This document shows positions 1 through 7,541 of a DNA stretch of 34,347 nt, piece by piece. Under the pieces are notes generated by a model, which was not told the origin of the DNA, did not search any database, and worked only from the letters and a program-made list of their open reading frames with translations. How positions within the stretch are numbered: position 1 is the stretch's first letter; every line of letters starts with the position of its first letter. This DNA comes from an uncultured Acidimicrobiales bacterium. Lineage in GTDB: Bacteria; Actinomycetota; Acidimicrobiia; Acidimicrobiales; SHLQ01. The stretch lies in the NCBI GenBank assembly GCA_938023735.1, contig CALJDK010000070.1, positions 1 to 34,347 of the forward strand, in the 5' to 3' direction. The translations under genes were made by a program, and so were the position numbers.

Positions 1-483
1 CTGGAGCACGAACTTCCCTACACCCGGGGCGCCCAGAAGCTACCGAGCGAGAACATTCGGCTCACCGACACCTTCGATGCCACGCCCTTCGCCACCGAAT
101 TCGACATGGTCCTCGCTCATGGCCTTTTCCCCCAGCTGACGTTGAACCAAATTCGGCTCTGCCTGTACGAGACCGCTCGGGTTACCAGCACCGGAAGTCG
201 GTTCTACGCGAGCTTCTTTGAAGCGCCTGACACCGCCCTCCCCGCCGATGTGCTTGCGCACGGTTCGCTCAAGACCACCTCGACGTCGGCTCCGTATCAC
301 TACCGCATCGTCGACCTGCTACATGCCGCGCAGGGACTGGGTTGGAAGGTAGAGCCCATTGGCGAGTGGGGACACCCGCTTGATGAACGACTCGTCTGCT
401 TCCGCCGCCAGCCAGCGATGCTGCGCTCCCCCCGATTCCCCAATAGCGCCGTCGGCCGTATGACCCGAAAGTGGCGCCGCTAA
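1..483 (+). CDS. SAM-dependent methyltransferase, C-terminal part (5' end outside window)
   Basis: The reading frame is open from base 1 and ends at TAA 481-483, so only the last 160 residues are seen. The segment FDMVLAHGLFPQL (encoded around 97-135) looks like motif IV of class I methyltransferases: an acidic residue at the end of beta-4 followed by the helix that begins with S/H-x-L/F. The next stretch (TSTGSRFYASFFEAP) resembles the beta-5 'gG.l..s.f' region. A later strand near 'YHYRIVDLLHAAQGLGWKVEPIGEWGHP' fits the C-terminal part of this fold. The SAM-binding glycine loop lies upstream of the window, so neither substrate nor full length can be judged. An internal ATG at 106 exists, but the homologous-looking sequence continues upstream of it. 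It converges on the oxidase gene at 516, with only 32 bases between stop codons. Confidence 0.6.
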   Translation: MEHELPYTRGAQKLPSENIRLTDTFDATPFATEFDMVLAHGLFPQLTLNQIRLCLYETARVTSTGSRFYASFFEAPDTALPADVLAHGSLKTTSTSAPYHYRIVDLLHAAQGLGWKVEPIGEWGHPLDERLVCFRRQPAMLRSPRFPNSAVGRMTRKWRR

Positions 484-531
484 CGCTGCTTCCCTCGCCA
501 ACGCTGTTTCTCGCGCTAACGCTGTCCGAGC
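478..531. repeat. Degenerate 18-bp tandem repeat, three copies
   Basis: The 11-mer CGCYAACGCTG occurs at 478-488, 496-506 and 514-524, exactly 18 bases apart, with the rest of each unit diverged. The array fills the gap between two convergent genes and includes both stop codons (TAA at 481 on plus, TAG at 518-516 on minus). It has no obvious terminator U-tract. It may simply be local slippage. Confidence 0.6.
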
Positions 532-1841
532 ACGCGGTCGAGGTACGGGTTTCGAAAGGTACCGGGCGCATCAAGACGCTTGACTAGGTCGAGGAACTTG
601 TCCATCTCGGGATATGCGGGCGCAAGATCTTCGGCGTCGCGGAAATGCATCTTGCCCCAGTGAGGGCGGCCCTCGTGTCGCTTCATGATCGACTCGACGC
701 CGCGGAAGTACCGCTCGTACTCCATCCCCTTGTATTGGTGCACCGCAATGAACACGCTGTCGCGCCCTGAGGCCATCGACATTGCCGCGTCGTCGGCACC
801 GATAGCTCGAACCTCAATGGGAAAGAACACCGGCACGTCGATACCGTCGAGAAGGGCTCGGACCTCACGAAAGGCTGACTTCCACGCTTCTCTCGGCACG
901 CCGTACTCCATTTCGACGAACTTCACGCGTCGAGGTGTGGCGAACACCTCCCAGCTCGGGGCCACGTAGTCGCGCGATGAACTGCCCATCGACATAATCT
1001 TGGAAACTTTCGGGACCAGATCGGGTCGCTTGCTCCCCACCCGACACACCGCGCCAAAGGCAACGTTCTCGGTAAGTTCGGTTTCGAGCCGCCGCATGGT
1101 GCGTTTCAGGCCACCCGCCTGGCCGGGCCCCGAGTCGAGGCGTTTGTTCCGCTTGGTCAGAGCAGCTCCGGTGTTCGGCACCCAGAAGAACTCAGCGTGG
1201 TCCTCGGTCTCGCACCATTCGTCAAACACCGACACCACGTGGTCGACGCCCATGCCCTTCTCGCGGGCGTGCATCCAGAAAGCCGGCACACACTCGAGCG
1301 TGACGGTGGAGATCATGCCAGCCGCGCCAAGGCCAACTTTGCCGATGCGAAGGTCCTCTCCCTGAAGATCGTGAAGATTTCCTTCGCCATCGATAACCCG
1401 AAGACCTGCCACCGAGGCCGCGATGGCCTGGTAGCCCAAACCAGTACCGTGCGTGCCCGTGGAGATCGCGCCCGCCACCGACTGCACGTCGATATCACCC
1501 AAGTTGGGAAGCGCAAGATCGTGCGCAGCAAGGTGTTCGGCCAGAGCGTGCAATCGAATACCCGCCTGCACCGTGACGAAGTTGTCCTCGACGAGCAGCA
1601 CCTGGTCGTAGCCGGCGAGATCCACCAGGATCCCATCGGTCATCGCGATACCGGTAAAGGAGTGCCCAGCACCAACGGCCTTGACGGTGCGGCCTTTCTC
1701 GGCGGCCGCTCGCACGATGGATACCAGCTCGTCTTCGGTGGCCGGCGTCTCGAAACGCAGCGGCGTCGACATCTGGTTTCCGGCCCAGTTGGTAAAGATC
1801 TTGTCGTGGGTCTGTGCGCCGCTACTAAAGGGGTTCTTCAT
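516..1841 (-). CDS. FAD-linked aldonolactone oxidase/alditol-oxidase family protein (D-arabinono-1,4-lactone oxidase-like)
   Basis: This 441-residue protein has the two-domain plan of the vanillyl-alcohol-oxidase superfamily. An N-terminal FAD_binding_4 domain (about residues 20-180) carries VGAGHSFTGIAMTDG, whose His60 is the position that binds FAD covalently in gulonolactone and alditol oxidases. A C-terminal ALO domain follows, with the HWGK motif (PHWGKMHF near residue 395) that sits at the active site in aldonolactone oxidases. Family members oxidise sugar lactones or alditols, passing electrons to O2 or cytochrome c. Which substrate applies here cannot be told from sequence. The start is an ATG without a clear Shine-Dalgarno site. 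It is the last gene of a same-strand run behind a PLP enzyme and glcDEF, 98 bases after the preceding stop, so co-transcription is possible but not certain. Confidence 0.82.
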   Translation of the reverse strand: MKNPFSSGAQTHDKIFTNWAGNQMSTPLRFETPATEDELVSIVRAAAEKGRTVKAVGAGHSFTGIAMTDGILVDLAGYDQVLLVEDNFVTVQAGIRLHALAEHLAAHDLALPNLGDIDVQSVAGAISTGTHGTGLGYQAIAASVAGLRVIDGEGNLHDLQGEDLRIGKVGLGAAGMISTVTLECVPAFWMHAREKGMGVDHVVSVFDEWCETEDHAEFFWVPNTGAALTKRNKRLDSGPGQAGGLKRTMRRLETELTENVAFGAVCRVGSKRPDLVPKVSKIMSMGSSSRDYVAPSWEVFATPRRVKFVEMEYGVPREAWKSAFREVRALLDGIDVPVFFPIEVRAIGADDAAMSMASGRDSVFIAVHQYKGMEYERYFRGVESIMKRHEGRPHWGKMHFRDAEDLAPAYPEMDKFLDLVKRLDAPGTFRNPYLDRVLGQR

Positions 1842-1939
1842 GCTCGGGGGCTTTCGTTCGCGTTACGTCTGTGGGGGCTGAGATAGGAGGGGTGCAATGA
1901 TGGGTGAGATGGGCGACGGGCGAGATGAAGGCTGGCCGT

Positions 1940-2965
1940 CTACCAGTGCCGAAGATCGATGTCGTACACATCGATCACCCGGTCGCCGTCGACAATGTGC
2001 ATTCGTTCATGCTTGGCAACCGTGGGGTCGACGTGAGCCGGCCAAAGCCGTACGAGGTCTCCAATGGCCCAGTTCGTTCCCTCGTGGGGGATCAGCGTGG
2101 TGTGTTCGTCGCTGCAAAAGAACACCTCGGCGCCATCGACAGTGGGGTTTCCGTGATCCATCCCAAGCGACTTGAGACCGCCGTCGACCACTAGGTAGTT
2201 GCCGTTGGTGTTGATGGAGATCACCCGGCACAACACCGACAGGGCCCGACGGAACGGAAGGCCGACCTTGGCGTAGTGGGTATCCATCAGCAGGTAGGAA
2301 CCCGCTTGGATCTCGGTGGCGACATCGTTGATGTCGAAGGTTCCAGTTCCGCCAGCGGAGACGATGTCGCCACCAACCGCCCGATGAGCATTGGCCAGCA
2401 CTTCCATCGACTTGGCCACGCCAGCTCGTTGTTTGTCGCGATCGACCATCTCCATGAGGTGGCCTTCGTAGCCCATGACTCCGCGCACATCGATGCCTTT
2501 CGCCCGAGCGGCATCGGCCAAACGACCGGCGTCGTCGACATCGCAGCCGCAACGGGGCAGGCCAACGTTGACATCGATGAGCACTTCTTTGACGCCCGCT
2601 CTTGCGGCGGCGGCGAGGGTTTCGTCGGAATCGACGGCGACGGTGATTCGCGCCGTCTCGGTCAACGCACCCAGGCGAGAAGCATCGAGAACTTCGTTGG
2701 CCAGGAGAAGATCGGCGCCAAGGCCCGCGTGAGCCATTCCTTCCATCTCGGCAACGGTGGCACAGCAGAAAATATCGTGTCCCGCTTCTGCGAGTCGAGC
2801 CGCCAAGGCGGTGGACTTGAAGGCCTTGATATGGGGGCGCAGCGAATGGCCCGGCCGAGCCTCAGACATCGTTTCGATGTTGGCCTGAAGTGCGGGTTCG
2901 TCAACAAGCAACGCCGGTGTCGGCAACTGTTCAACGTCGTCGAATCGATCTGGGGCAGGGCTCAC
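1940..2965 (-). CDS. D-threonine aldolase / D-serine dehydratase-like fold-III PLP enzyme
   Basis: This 341-residue protein matches the alanine-racemase-N-terminal/DSD1 family. LPTPALLVDEPAL at the N terminus is followed by RPHIKAFK (43-50), where Lys47 is the expected PLP Schiff-base lysine (RPHxKTHK in characterised enzymes). The N-terminal half is a TIM barrel (GADLLLANEV, DSDETLAAAARAG, GYEGHLMEM). Near the C terminus, H311-V-D313 corresponds to the His-x-Asp/Cys pair that binds the divalent metal in D-threonine aldolase and D-serine dehydratase. Family reactions are D-3-hydroxyamino acid to glycine plus aldehyde, or D-serine to pyruvate plus ammonia; the two cannot be separated here. The Asp in HVD favours the aldolase type slightly. 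The start is GTG, 47 bases after the stop of glcF on the same strand, which suggests one transcript with the glycolate oxidase genes. Confidence 0.8.
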   Translation of the reverse strand: MSPAPDRFDDVEQLPTPALLVDEPALQANIETMSEARPGHSLRPHIKAFKSTALAARLAEAGHDIFCCATVAEMEGMAHAGLGADLLLANEVLDASRLGALTETARITVAVDSDETLAAAARAGVKEVLIDVNVGLPRCGCDVDDAGRLADAARAKGIDVRGVMGYEGHLMEMVDRDKQRAGVAKSMEVLANAHRAVGGDIVSAGGTGTFDINDVATEIQAGSYLLMDTHYAKVGLPFRRALSVLCRVISINTNGNYLVVDGGLKSLGMDHGNPTVDGAEVFFCSDEHTTLIPHEGTNWAIGDLVRLWPAHVDPTVAKHERMHIVDGDRVIDVYDIDLRHW

Positions 2966-3012
2966 TCAACCATCCTGCCACCAACAGCCAGAATCAGCCG
3001 GATCGACGGCGC

Positions 3013-4161
3013 CTACGTCAGTGCTCGGTCGACGATTTCCATCGGATGGATTGTCGGGACGCCGACCGCGCCGAGATGCATGCTGCATCCAGGGTTGGCA
3101 CTGGCTACCAGATCGGGTTTGACGGCGTCGATTGCCGACACCTTTCGGGCCCGGATATCGCCCGCCAGATCGGGTTGGAGAACCGAGTAGGAGCCTCCGG
3201 CCCCACAGCACAGGCCGTCGTCGTTCAGTTCGACGAGTTCGCGTACGAACGGTGCGAGAACGGTACGTGTAGCAAGGTGTACGCGCTGCACGTGGCGAAG
3301 ATGACAAGGATCCTGCACCGCTACCCGGACGTCGAGGGGCGTAACTGTCGGCAACGCATCGATGTGCTGGGCTAGGAACTCCTGGATATCGAACACCCTT
3401 CCGGTAAACGCGCGTGCCTGATCGGTGCCCAATAGGTGGCCGTAGTCCTTCATCGCTGCCCCGCAACCGGCCGAGTCGACAATGATGGGGCGATCATCGG
3501 TCGACAGGTTGGTCATCATTTTGTGTGCCAGTGATCGCGTTTCGTTAGTAAGCCCGGCGTGGGCTTGCAACGCACCGCAGCACGGCGCCAGCTCGTTGGT
3601 CGGCCGAACCCCAAAGCCAGCAGCTTCGAGCACGCGGACACCAGCCTGGTGCACGTCGCGCTGCCAGGCATCCATGACACATCCGGTAAAGAAGTACACA
3701 TCGTCGCCCGACGCCACGAGGGGTTCTTGGCGAACCGGAAGATCATCGGGCAGGCTAAGTCGTGTCGGAACAACCTTGAGCTTGTTGGCAACGGCCAACG
3801 CTGCGGAACCAGCTTGAAGAAGTTTCGGGTTGGACAGCGGTTTTAGGGCCAACCGCTGCCAGGTCGGGGTCATCAACTTTGCTTCAGCCAGGGTTTCGCG
3901 AGTCTGCTCCATCAGGTGTCCGTAGGGCACGCTGCTCGGACACGCTGGCTCGCAACCTCGACACTGCACGCACGTTTCGAACGAATGCAGCACGTCGTCG
4001 TCGACGGGCGCATCGTTGTCCTGCACCTCGCGCATTAACCGAATGCGACCGCGGGGCGACATCGATTCGTCGCCAGTCACCCGAAAGGTCGGGCAATGCG
4101 GAAGGCACAAACCACAGCTGACACAGGTGTTGAGATCGTCGGCATCAAGCTTGAGATCCAT
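3013..4161 (-). CDS. glcF: Glycolate oxidase iron-sulfur subunit GlcF
   Basis: This 382-residue protein has two ferredoxin-type motifs near the N terminus, C13xxC16xxC19xxxCP and C64xxC67xxC70xxxCP, for two 4Fe-4S clusters. Two CCG domains follow (PCCGALQAH in the middle and LCCGAGGSYSVLQPDLA near the end), as in heterodisulfide-reductase-like proteins and in GlcF and LutA-type subunits. In the GlcDEF complex this subunit takes electrons from the flavin subunits to the respiratory chain during oxidation of glycolate to glyoxylate. Its ATG overlaps the glcE stop by one base (TAATG), a sign of coupled translation. Length agrees with typical GlcF (about 400 residues). A related 2-hydroxy-acid dehydrogenase such as D-lactate dehydrogenase remains possible, since substrate range is not fixed by this subunit. 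Confidence 0.9.
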   Translation of the reverse strand: MDLKLDADDLNTCVSCGLCLPHCPTFRVTGDESMSPRGRIRLMREVQDNDAPVDDDVLHSFETCVQCRGCEPACPSSVPYGHLMEQTRETLAEAKLMTPTWQRLALKPLSNPKLLQAGSAALAVANKLKVVPTRLSLPDDLPVRQEPLVASGDDVYFFTGCVMDAWQRDVHQAGVRVLEAAGFGVRPTNELAPCCGALQAHAGLTNETRSLAHKMMTNLSTDDRPIIVDSAGCGAAMKDYGHLLGTDQARAFTGRVFDIQEFLAQHIDALPTVTPLDVRVAVQDPCHLRHVQRVHLATRTVLAPFVRELVELNDDGLCCGAGGSYSVLQPDLAGDIRARKVSAIDAVKPDLVASANPGCSMHLGAVGVPTIHPMEIVDRALT

Positions 4162-5117
4162 TACTCGGCCCCTCCCACGGTCCGGCCGGGGTTGAGTCGA
4201 CCGGTGGGATCAAACTCATGCTTCATGCGTCTCGAAATGAGCGCCACTTCCGGCGAGAGCAGTCGTGCCGGCTGAGGGTTCTCGGCCCATACGGTTCCCA
4301 TTCCGATCGAGGCGACAAAGGCCCCGGTAGCTAAGGAGTCAATGGTGCGAAGCTCCGACGGTTGCAAAGACCACCTGTTGGCGTACAGCGCGGGCGGTCG
4401 GTCGACTTCTTCAAACACCCCAATACTCCCCAAGCGCCGGCGCTCGGCAGCAACGTCGACCCCATGCCCTTCAAGCTCGACCCACGTTGAGCTCCCGTCC
4501 CACAAAATGGCTGATGGCTTGAGTACCGCGGCGGGAACCGCAAAGGGATCGGCATCGTCAGATCGCAGCCACTGCGAGACAGCCGGGATTGGATTGGTAC
4601 GAATCGTGGCCTCGGCGAGAAGCCCCAGCGTTCCGAGCGAGCCCACCATGAGCCGGGGTAGGTCGAAGCCGGTGACGTTTTTGACCGTTGGCCCTCCCCC
4701 GCTCACAACGCGACCGTCAGCCGATACGTAGCGGATTTGCAGCACGGCGGTGCGTAGCCGACCGCGACCTAGCGAGCTGACGGCATTCTCGCCGACCGAT
4801 ATTGCGCCGCCGATAGTGCCGCCCCGTTCGGGCAGCGCCGATCGCTGGCCCTTCTCGGCAAGCTGGGCGTGGAACTCGTCGACCGTGGTTCCTACCCTGA
4901 CCTGCGCAGTCATCTCCTCGGGCGAGTACGCGACCATCCCGGTTGGGGCTTGAAGGATCCGGGTGTGCTCGGCAAGCGCCCCACCGGCCAGCCATCGGGT
5001 GCGGTTACCCGACACCGAAACTTGGCCCTCAGCACCCACCGCCTCGGCAAACGCCAGCAATTTGGGGTCATCGACGGTAAGCAGCGGTGTTTCCATGACG
5101 GAATCGCTCACCCCCAA
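4161..5117 (-). CDS. glcE: Glycolate oxidase FAD-binding subunit GlcE
   Basis: This 318-residue protein consists mainly of an FAD_binding_4 (PCMH-type) domain. Visible landmarks are AYSPEEMTAQVRVGTTVDEF, then ERGGTIGGAISVGENAVSSLGRGRLRTAVL (the glycine-rich FAD loop with the GGA-IS-G motif), and TGFDLPRLMVGSLGTLGLLAEAT, the conserved helix-strand before the cap domain. The cap is short, as in E. coli GlcE (about 350 residues), so the protein is not truncated. It lies between glcD (10-base overlap upstream) and glcF (1-base overlap downstream), the classical glcDEF order. The shared overlaps argue for a single transcript and an equimolar complex. Confidence 0.88.
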   Translation of the reverse strand: MGVSDSVMETPLLTVDDPKLLAFAEAVGAEGQVSVSGNRTRWLAGGALAEHTRILQAPTGMVAYSPEEMTAQVRVGTTVDEFHAQLAEKGQRSALPERGGTIGGAISVGENAVSSLGRGRLRTAVLQIRYVSADGRVVSGGGPTVKNVTGFDLPRLMVGSLGTLGLLAEATIRTNPIPAVSQWLRSDDADPFAVPAAVLKPSAILWDGSSTWVELEGHGVDVAAERRRLGSIGVFEEVDRPPALYANRWSLQPSELRTIDSLATGAFVASIGMGTVWAENPQPARLLSPEVALISRRMKHEFDPTGRLNPGRTVGGAE

Positions 5118-6622
5118 ACCTTCTCGGGAACGCTTCGCAGCGATTGAATATCAGCACAGCTGTGGCCCATTGGCAGGACCTTGCCCGGGTTGGCTCGACA
5201 GTCGGGGTCAAACGCTCGACGAAGGCGCGCCTGGTGATCCATATCGTCGTCGGTGAACATGCGATGCATGTACGCCTGCTTCTCGACGCCGACACCATGC
5301 TCGCCCGAAAGCACACCGCCAGCGGCAACCGACGCTTCAACGATCTCGGCACCAGCGGCGTGCACTGCGTCGAGCTTGCCCGGTTCGCGAGCATCAAAGA
5401 CCAGAAGCGGATGCAGGTTGCCGTCACCGGCGTGGAACACGTTCATCACCAGCACGTCGTGACGGTCGGCGATGGCGTAGACCTCTTCAAGAACGTCGGC
5501 CAGCTTCGACCTGGGCACCACCGTGTCGTGCAGGTAGTAGTCGGGGGCAATCTGGGCGATGGCTCCGAAGGCGGTCTTGCGCCCCTTCCAAAGCAACGCT
5601 CGCTCCTGTTCGGTTTCGGCCTGCCGTACATCGGTGGCGCCGTTGGCTCGTCCGATCTCGGCAATTCGTTCAGCGTCGATGGCGATGCCATCAGGCAACC
5701 CGTCGACCTCGGCAAGCAGCACCGCACCAGCGTCGGTTGGATACCCAGCGCCAACGTAGGCTTCGACGGCTTCGGTGATGCGCTGATCCATCACCTCGAG
5801 CGCTGCAGGCACAATGCCCGCAGCGATGATGGCGCTCACGGTAGTTGCGGCGTCGCGAACGGTTTCGAAGGAGAGAAGAAGCGTGCGCACATCGGGAGCG
5901 TTGGGGGTAATTGTCACCGCGACCTTGGTGGTGAACCCGAGGGTGCCCTCGCTACCAACAAACGCACCGCGAAGGTCATAGCCCAGCGGTTCGGCATCGA
6001 TTCCTCCGAGTACGGCAACCTCGCCAGAGGGCAACACCACCTCGAGTGCAACGACGTGGGCGTTGGTGACCCCATAGGCCAGACAGTGTGGACCGCCCGA
6101 ATTGTTGGCCACATTGCCGCCGATGGTGCAGACCTGCTGGCTCGACGGATCGGGAGCAAAGTGGAAGCCGAACTGCCCGAGGTGTCGGGTGAGGTCGAGG
6201 TTGATGACGCCGGGCTCGACCCAGGCGATACGGTTCTCGACGTCGACCTCAAGAATCGACGTCATCTTCATCGCCGAAATGACCACCGGCGCACCGAGCG
6301 GAATGGCCCCGCCCGCCAACCCGGTTCCGGCTCCTCGGGGCACAACGGCCCGACCGTACTTGTCGGCGATTTTCATGATGGCGGAGACCTCGGCCGCCGA
6401 CTCTGGGTAACAGAGGGGCCCGGCGACACCACCGTCAAAGACCGATGCATCGCGCTTCATGAGCGACATGTGAGCGCCTTCGACCTGTACTCGATCCGCA
6501 GACAATGCCTCACGAAGCTCACGATGGAGCGGGTCGACCACGTTCGGCGCCGGCGTTTCGGCGCTCCCACCCTTTACGGAGGTGATCTTTGCAATCGCAT
6601 CGGTGAGTTTCTTCAGCGCCAT
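5108..6622 (-). CDS. glcD: Glycolate oxidase FAD-linked subunit GlcD
   Basis: This is a 504-residue FAD-linked 2-hydroxy-acid oxidase (GlcD/D-lactate dehydrogenase family). The FAD-binding domain shows VVPRGAGTGLAGGA, GGNVANNSGGPHCLAYGVT and GAFVGSEGTLGFTTKVAV. The C-terminal FAD-oxidase_C domain carries HAGDGNLHP (metal and substrate histidines) and GVLSGEHGVGVEKQ. The length is close to E. coli GlcD (499). I chose ATG 6622 (MALKKL); an in-frame GTG at 6643 would add seven residues and run into the start of the divergent ABC gene. No convincing Shine-Dalgarno site precedes either start, so a leaderless message is possible. The chosen start leaves only 13 bases to the opposing ATG at 6636, so each gene's promoter must lie inside the other's 5' coding region or overlap it. 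Confidence 0.9.
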   Translation of the reverse strand: MALKKLTDAIAKITSVKGGSAETPAPNVVDPLHRELREALSADRVQVEGAHMSLMKRDASVFDGGVAGPLCYPESAAEVSAIMKIADKYGRAVVPRGAGTGLAGGAIPLGAPVVISAMKMTSILEVDVENRIAWVEPGVINLDLTRHLGQFGFHFAPDPSSQQVCTIGGNVANNSGGPHCLAYGVTNAHVVALEVVLPSGEVAVLGGIDAEPLGYDLRGAFVGSEGTLGFTTKVAVTITPNAPDVRTLLLSFETVRDAATTVSAIIAAGIVPAALEVMDQRITEAVEAYVGAGYPTDAGAVLLAEVDGLPDGIAIDAERIAEIGRANGATDVRQAETEQERALLWKGRKTAFGAIAQIAPDYYLHDTVVPRSKLADVLEEVYAIADRHDVLVMNVFHAGDGNLHPLLVFDAREPGKLDAVHAAGAEIVEASVAAGGVLSGEHGVGVEKQAYMHRMFTDDDMDHQARLRRAFDPDCRANPGKVLPMGHSCADIQSLRSVPEKVWG

Positions 6623-6635
6623 AGAGACCCACACT

Positions 6636-7541
6636 ATGCTCACGACGATGGTCGAACGTCTTCGAATCAGCGGACTCAGGAAGAACTATGGCGACATCGT
6701 TGCTCTCGACGGCGTCGAACTTGCCGTCGAGGCGGGCGAGATGGTCGGCTTTCTCGGCCCAAACGGCGCAGGAAAGTCGACCACGATGCGGTCGATTCTG
6801 GGACTGGTGTCGACCGATGCCGGGACCATCAGCTGGAATGGTGAGCCGATAGGCAAAGACGCCCGTCGCCACATTGGGTACATGCCCCAGGAACGTGGCC
6901 TCTACCTCCGCATGAAGGTGCACGAACATATTGCCTACTTCGGTCGACTTGCTGGACTCGACGCCGGTGTTGCGAGCAATCGAGCCGACGAATGGATCGA
7001 GCGGGTTGGCCTTACCGACCGCCGCGACTCCGTCATACAAGAGCTCTCGGTCGGCAACCAACAACGGGTTCAGTTGGCGGTTTCACTGGTACATCAACCA
7101 GACCTCCTCGTTCTTGACGAACCATTTGCCGGACTCGACCCGGTTGCCGTCGCCACGATGTCCGACGTCATGGCCGAGCAGGTCGACTCGGGCGTGAGTG
7201 TGGTGTTTTCGAGCCACCAGCTTGAACTGGTGCAGGACCTTACCGAGCGAGTCACGATTATTGCGGCGGGGTCGACTCGAGCCACGGGTCGGGTAGCCGA
7301 CCTTCGCAACTCATCTCCTCGTCGCCTGCTTTCGGTGGCCTGGAGTGGTGAGCCTCCCGACTGGCAGCCAAGTGGCGCAACACCTATCGAAGCCCCGGCC
7401 GGTTCGTCGGCGTTTCATGTTTCCGCCGACACCGACTCAGCTGCTCTTATCGCCGAAGCTGCCCGCCACGGCTCAATTGCATCGGTGACCCACGAGCCAC
7501 CCGGCCTCGACGAAATCTTCCTCGAGTTGGTGGACGCATGA
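6636..7541 (+). CDS. ABC-2 type transporter ATP-binding protein
   Basis: This is a 301-residue single ABC domain plus a C-terminal extension (about 220-301), as in NatA-like and drug-export ATPases. Seen motifs are Walker A GPNGAGKST (41-49), Q-loop YMPQ (Gln85), signature LSVGNQQ (137-143), Walker B LLVLDEP (157-163) and the switch SSH (His194). The signature departs from LSGGQ: Val replaces the first Gly and Asn replaces the first Gln. The start is ATG 6636 or 6648 (MVERLRISGL). An in-frame GTG at 6582 would extend it antisense into glcD and is less likely, although a strong Shine-Dalgarno-like GGAGGTGATC lies at 6578-6587. The stop overlaps the permease start as ATGA, so the two products form one exporter. 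The substrate cannot be predicted. Confidence 0.88.
   Translation: MLTTMVERLRISGLRKNYGDIVALDGVELAVEAGEMVGFLGPNGAGKSTTMRSILGLVSTDAGTISWNGEPIGKDARRHIGYMPQERGLYLRMKVHEHIAYFGRLAGLDAGVASNRADEWIERVGLTDRRDSVIQELSVGNQQRVQLAVSLVHQPDLLVLDEPFAGLDPVAVATMSDVMAEQVDSGVSVVFSSHQLELVQDLTERVTIIAAGSTRATGRVADLRNSSPRRLLSVAWSGEPPDWQPSGATPIEAPAGSSAFHVSADTDSAALIAEAARHGSIASVTHEPPGLDEIFLELVDA

Noticed and set aside
6582-6635. ABC ATPase start at GTG 6582 or 6603
   Set aside because: The extension lies antisense within glcD and adds residues before the normal family N terminus. The strong GGAGGTGATC at 6578 is noted, but it lies directly against GTG 6582 and about 20 bases from GTG 6603.
5144-6844. 566-codon plus-strand frame opposite glcD and running into the ABC gene
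   Set aside because: GlcD motifs on the minus strand are unambiguous, and the plus-strand product is Arg/His-rich and domain-free, a typical shadow.
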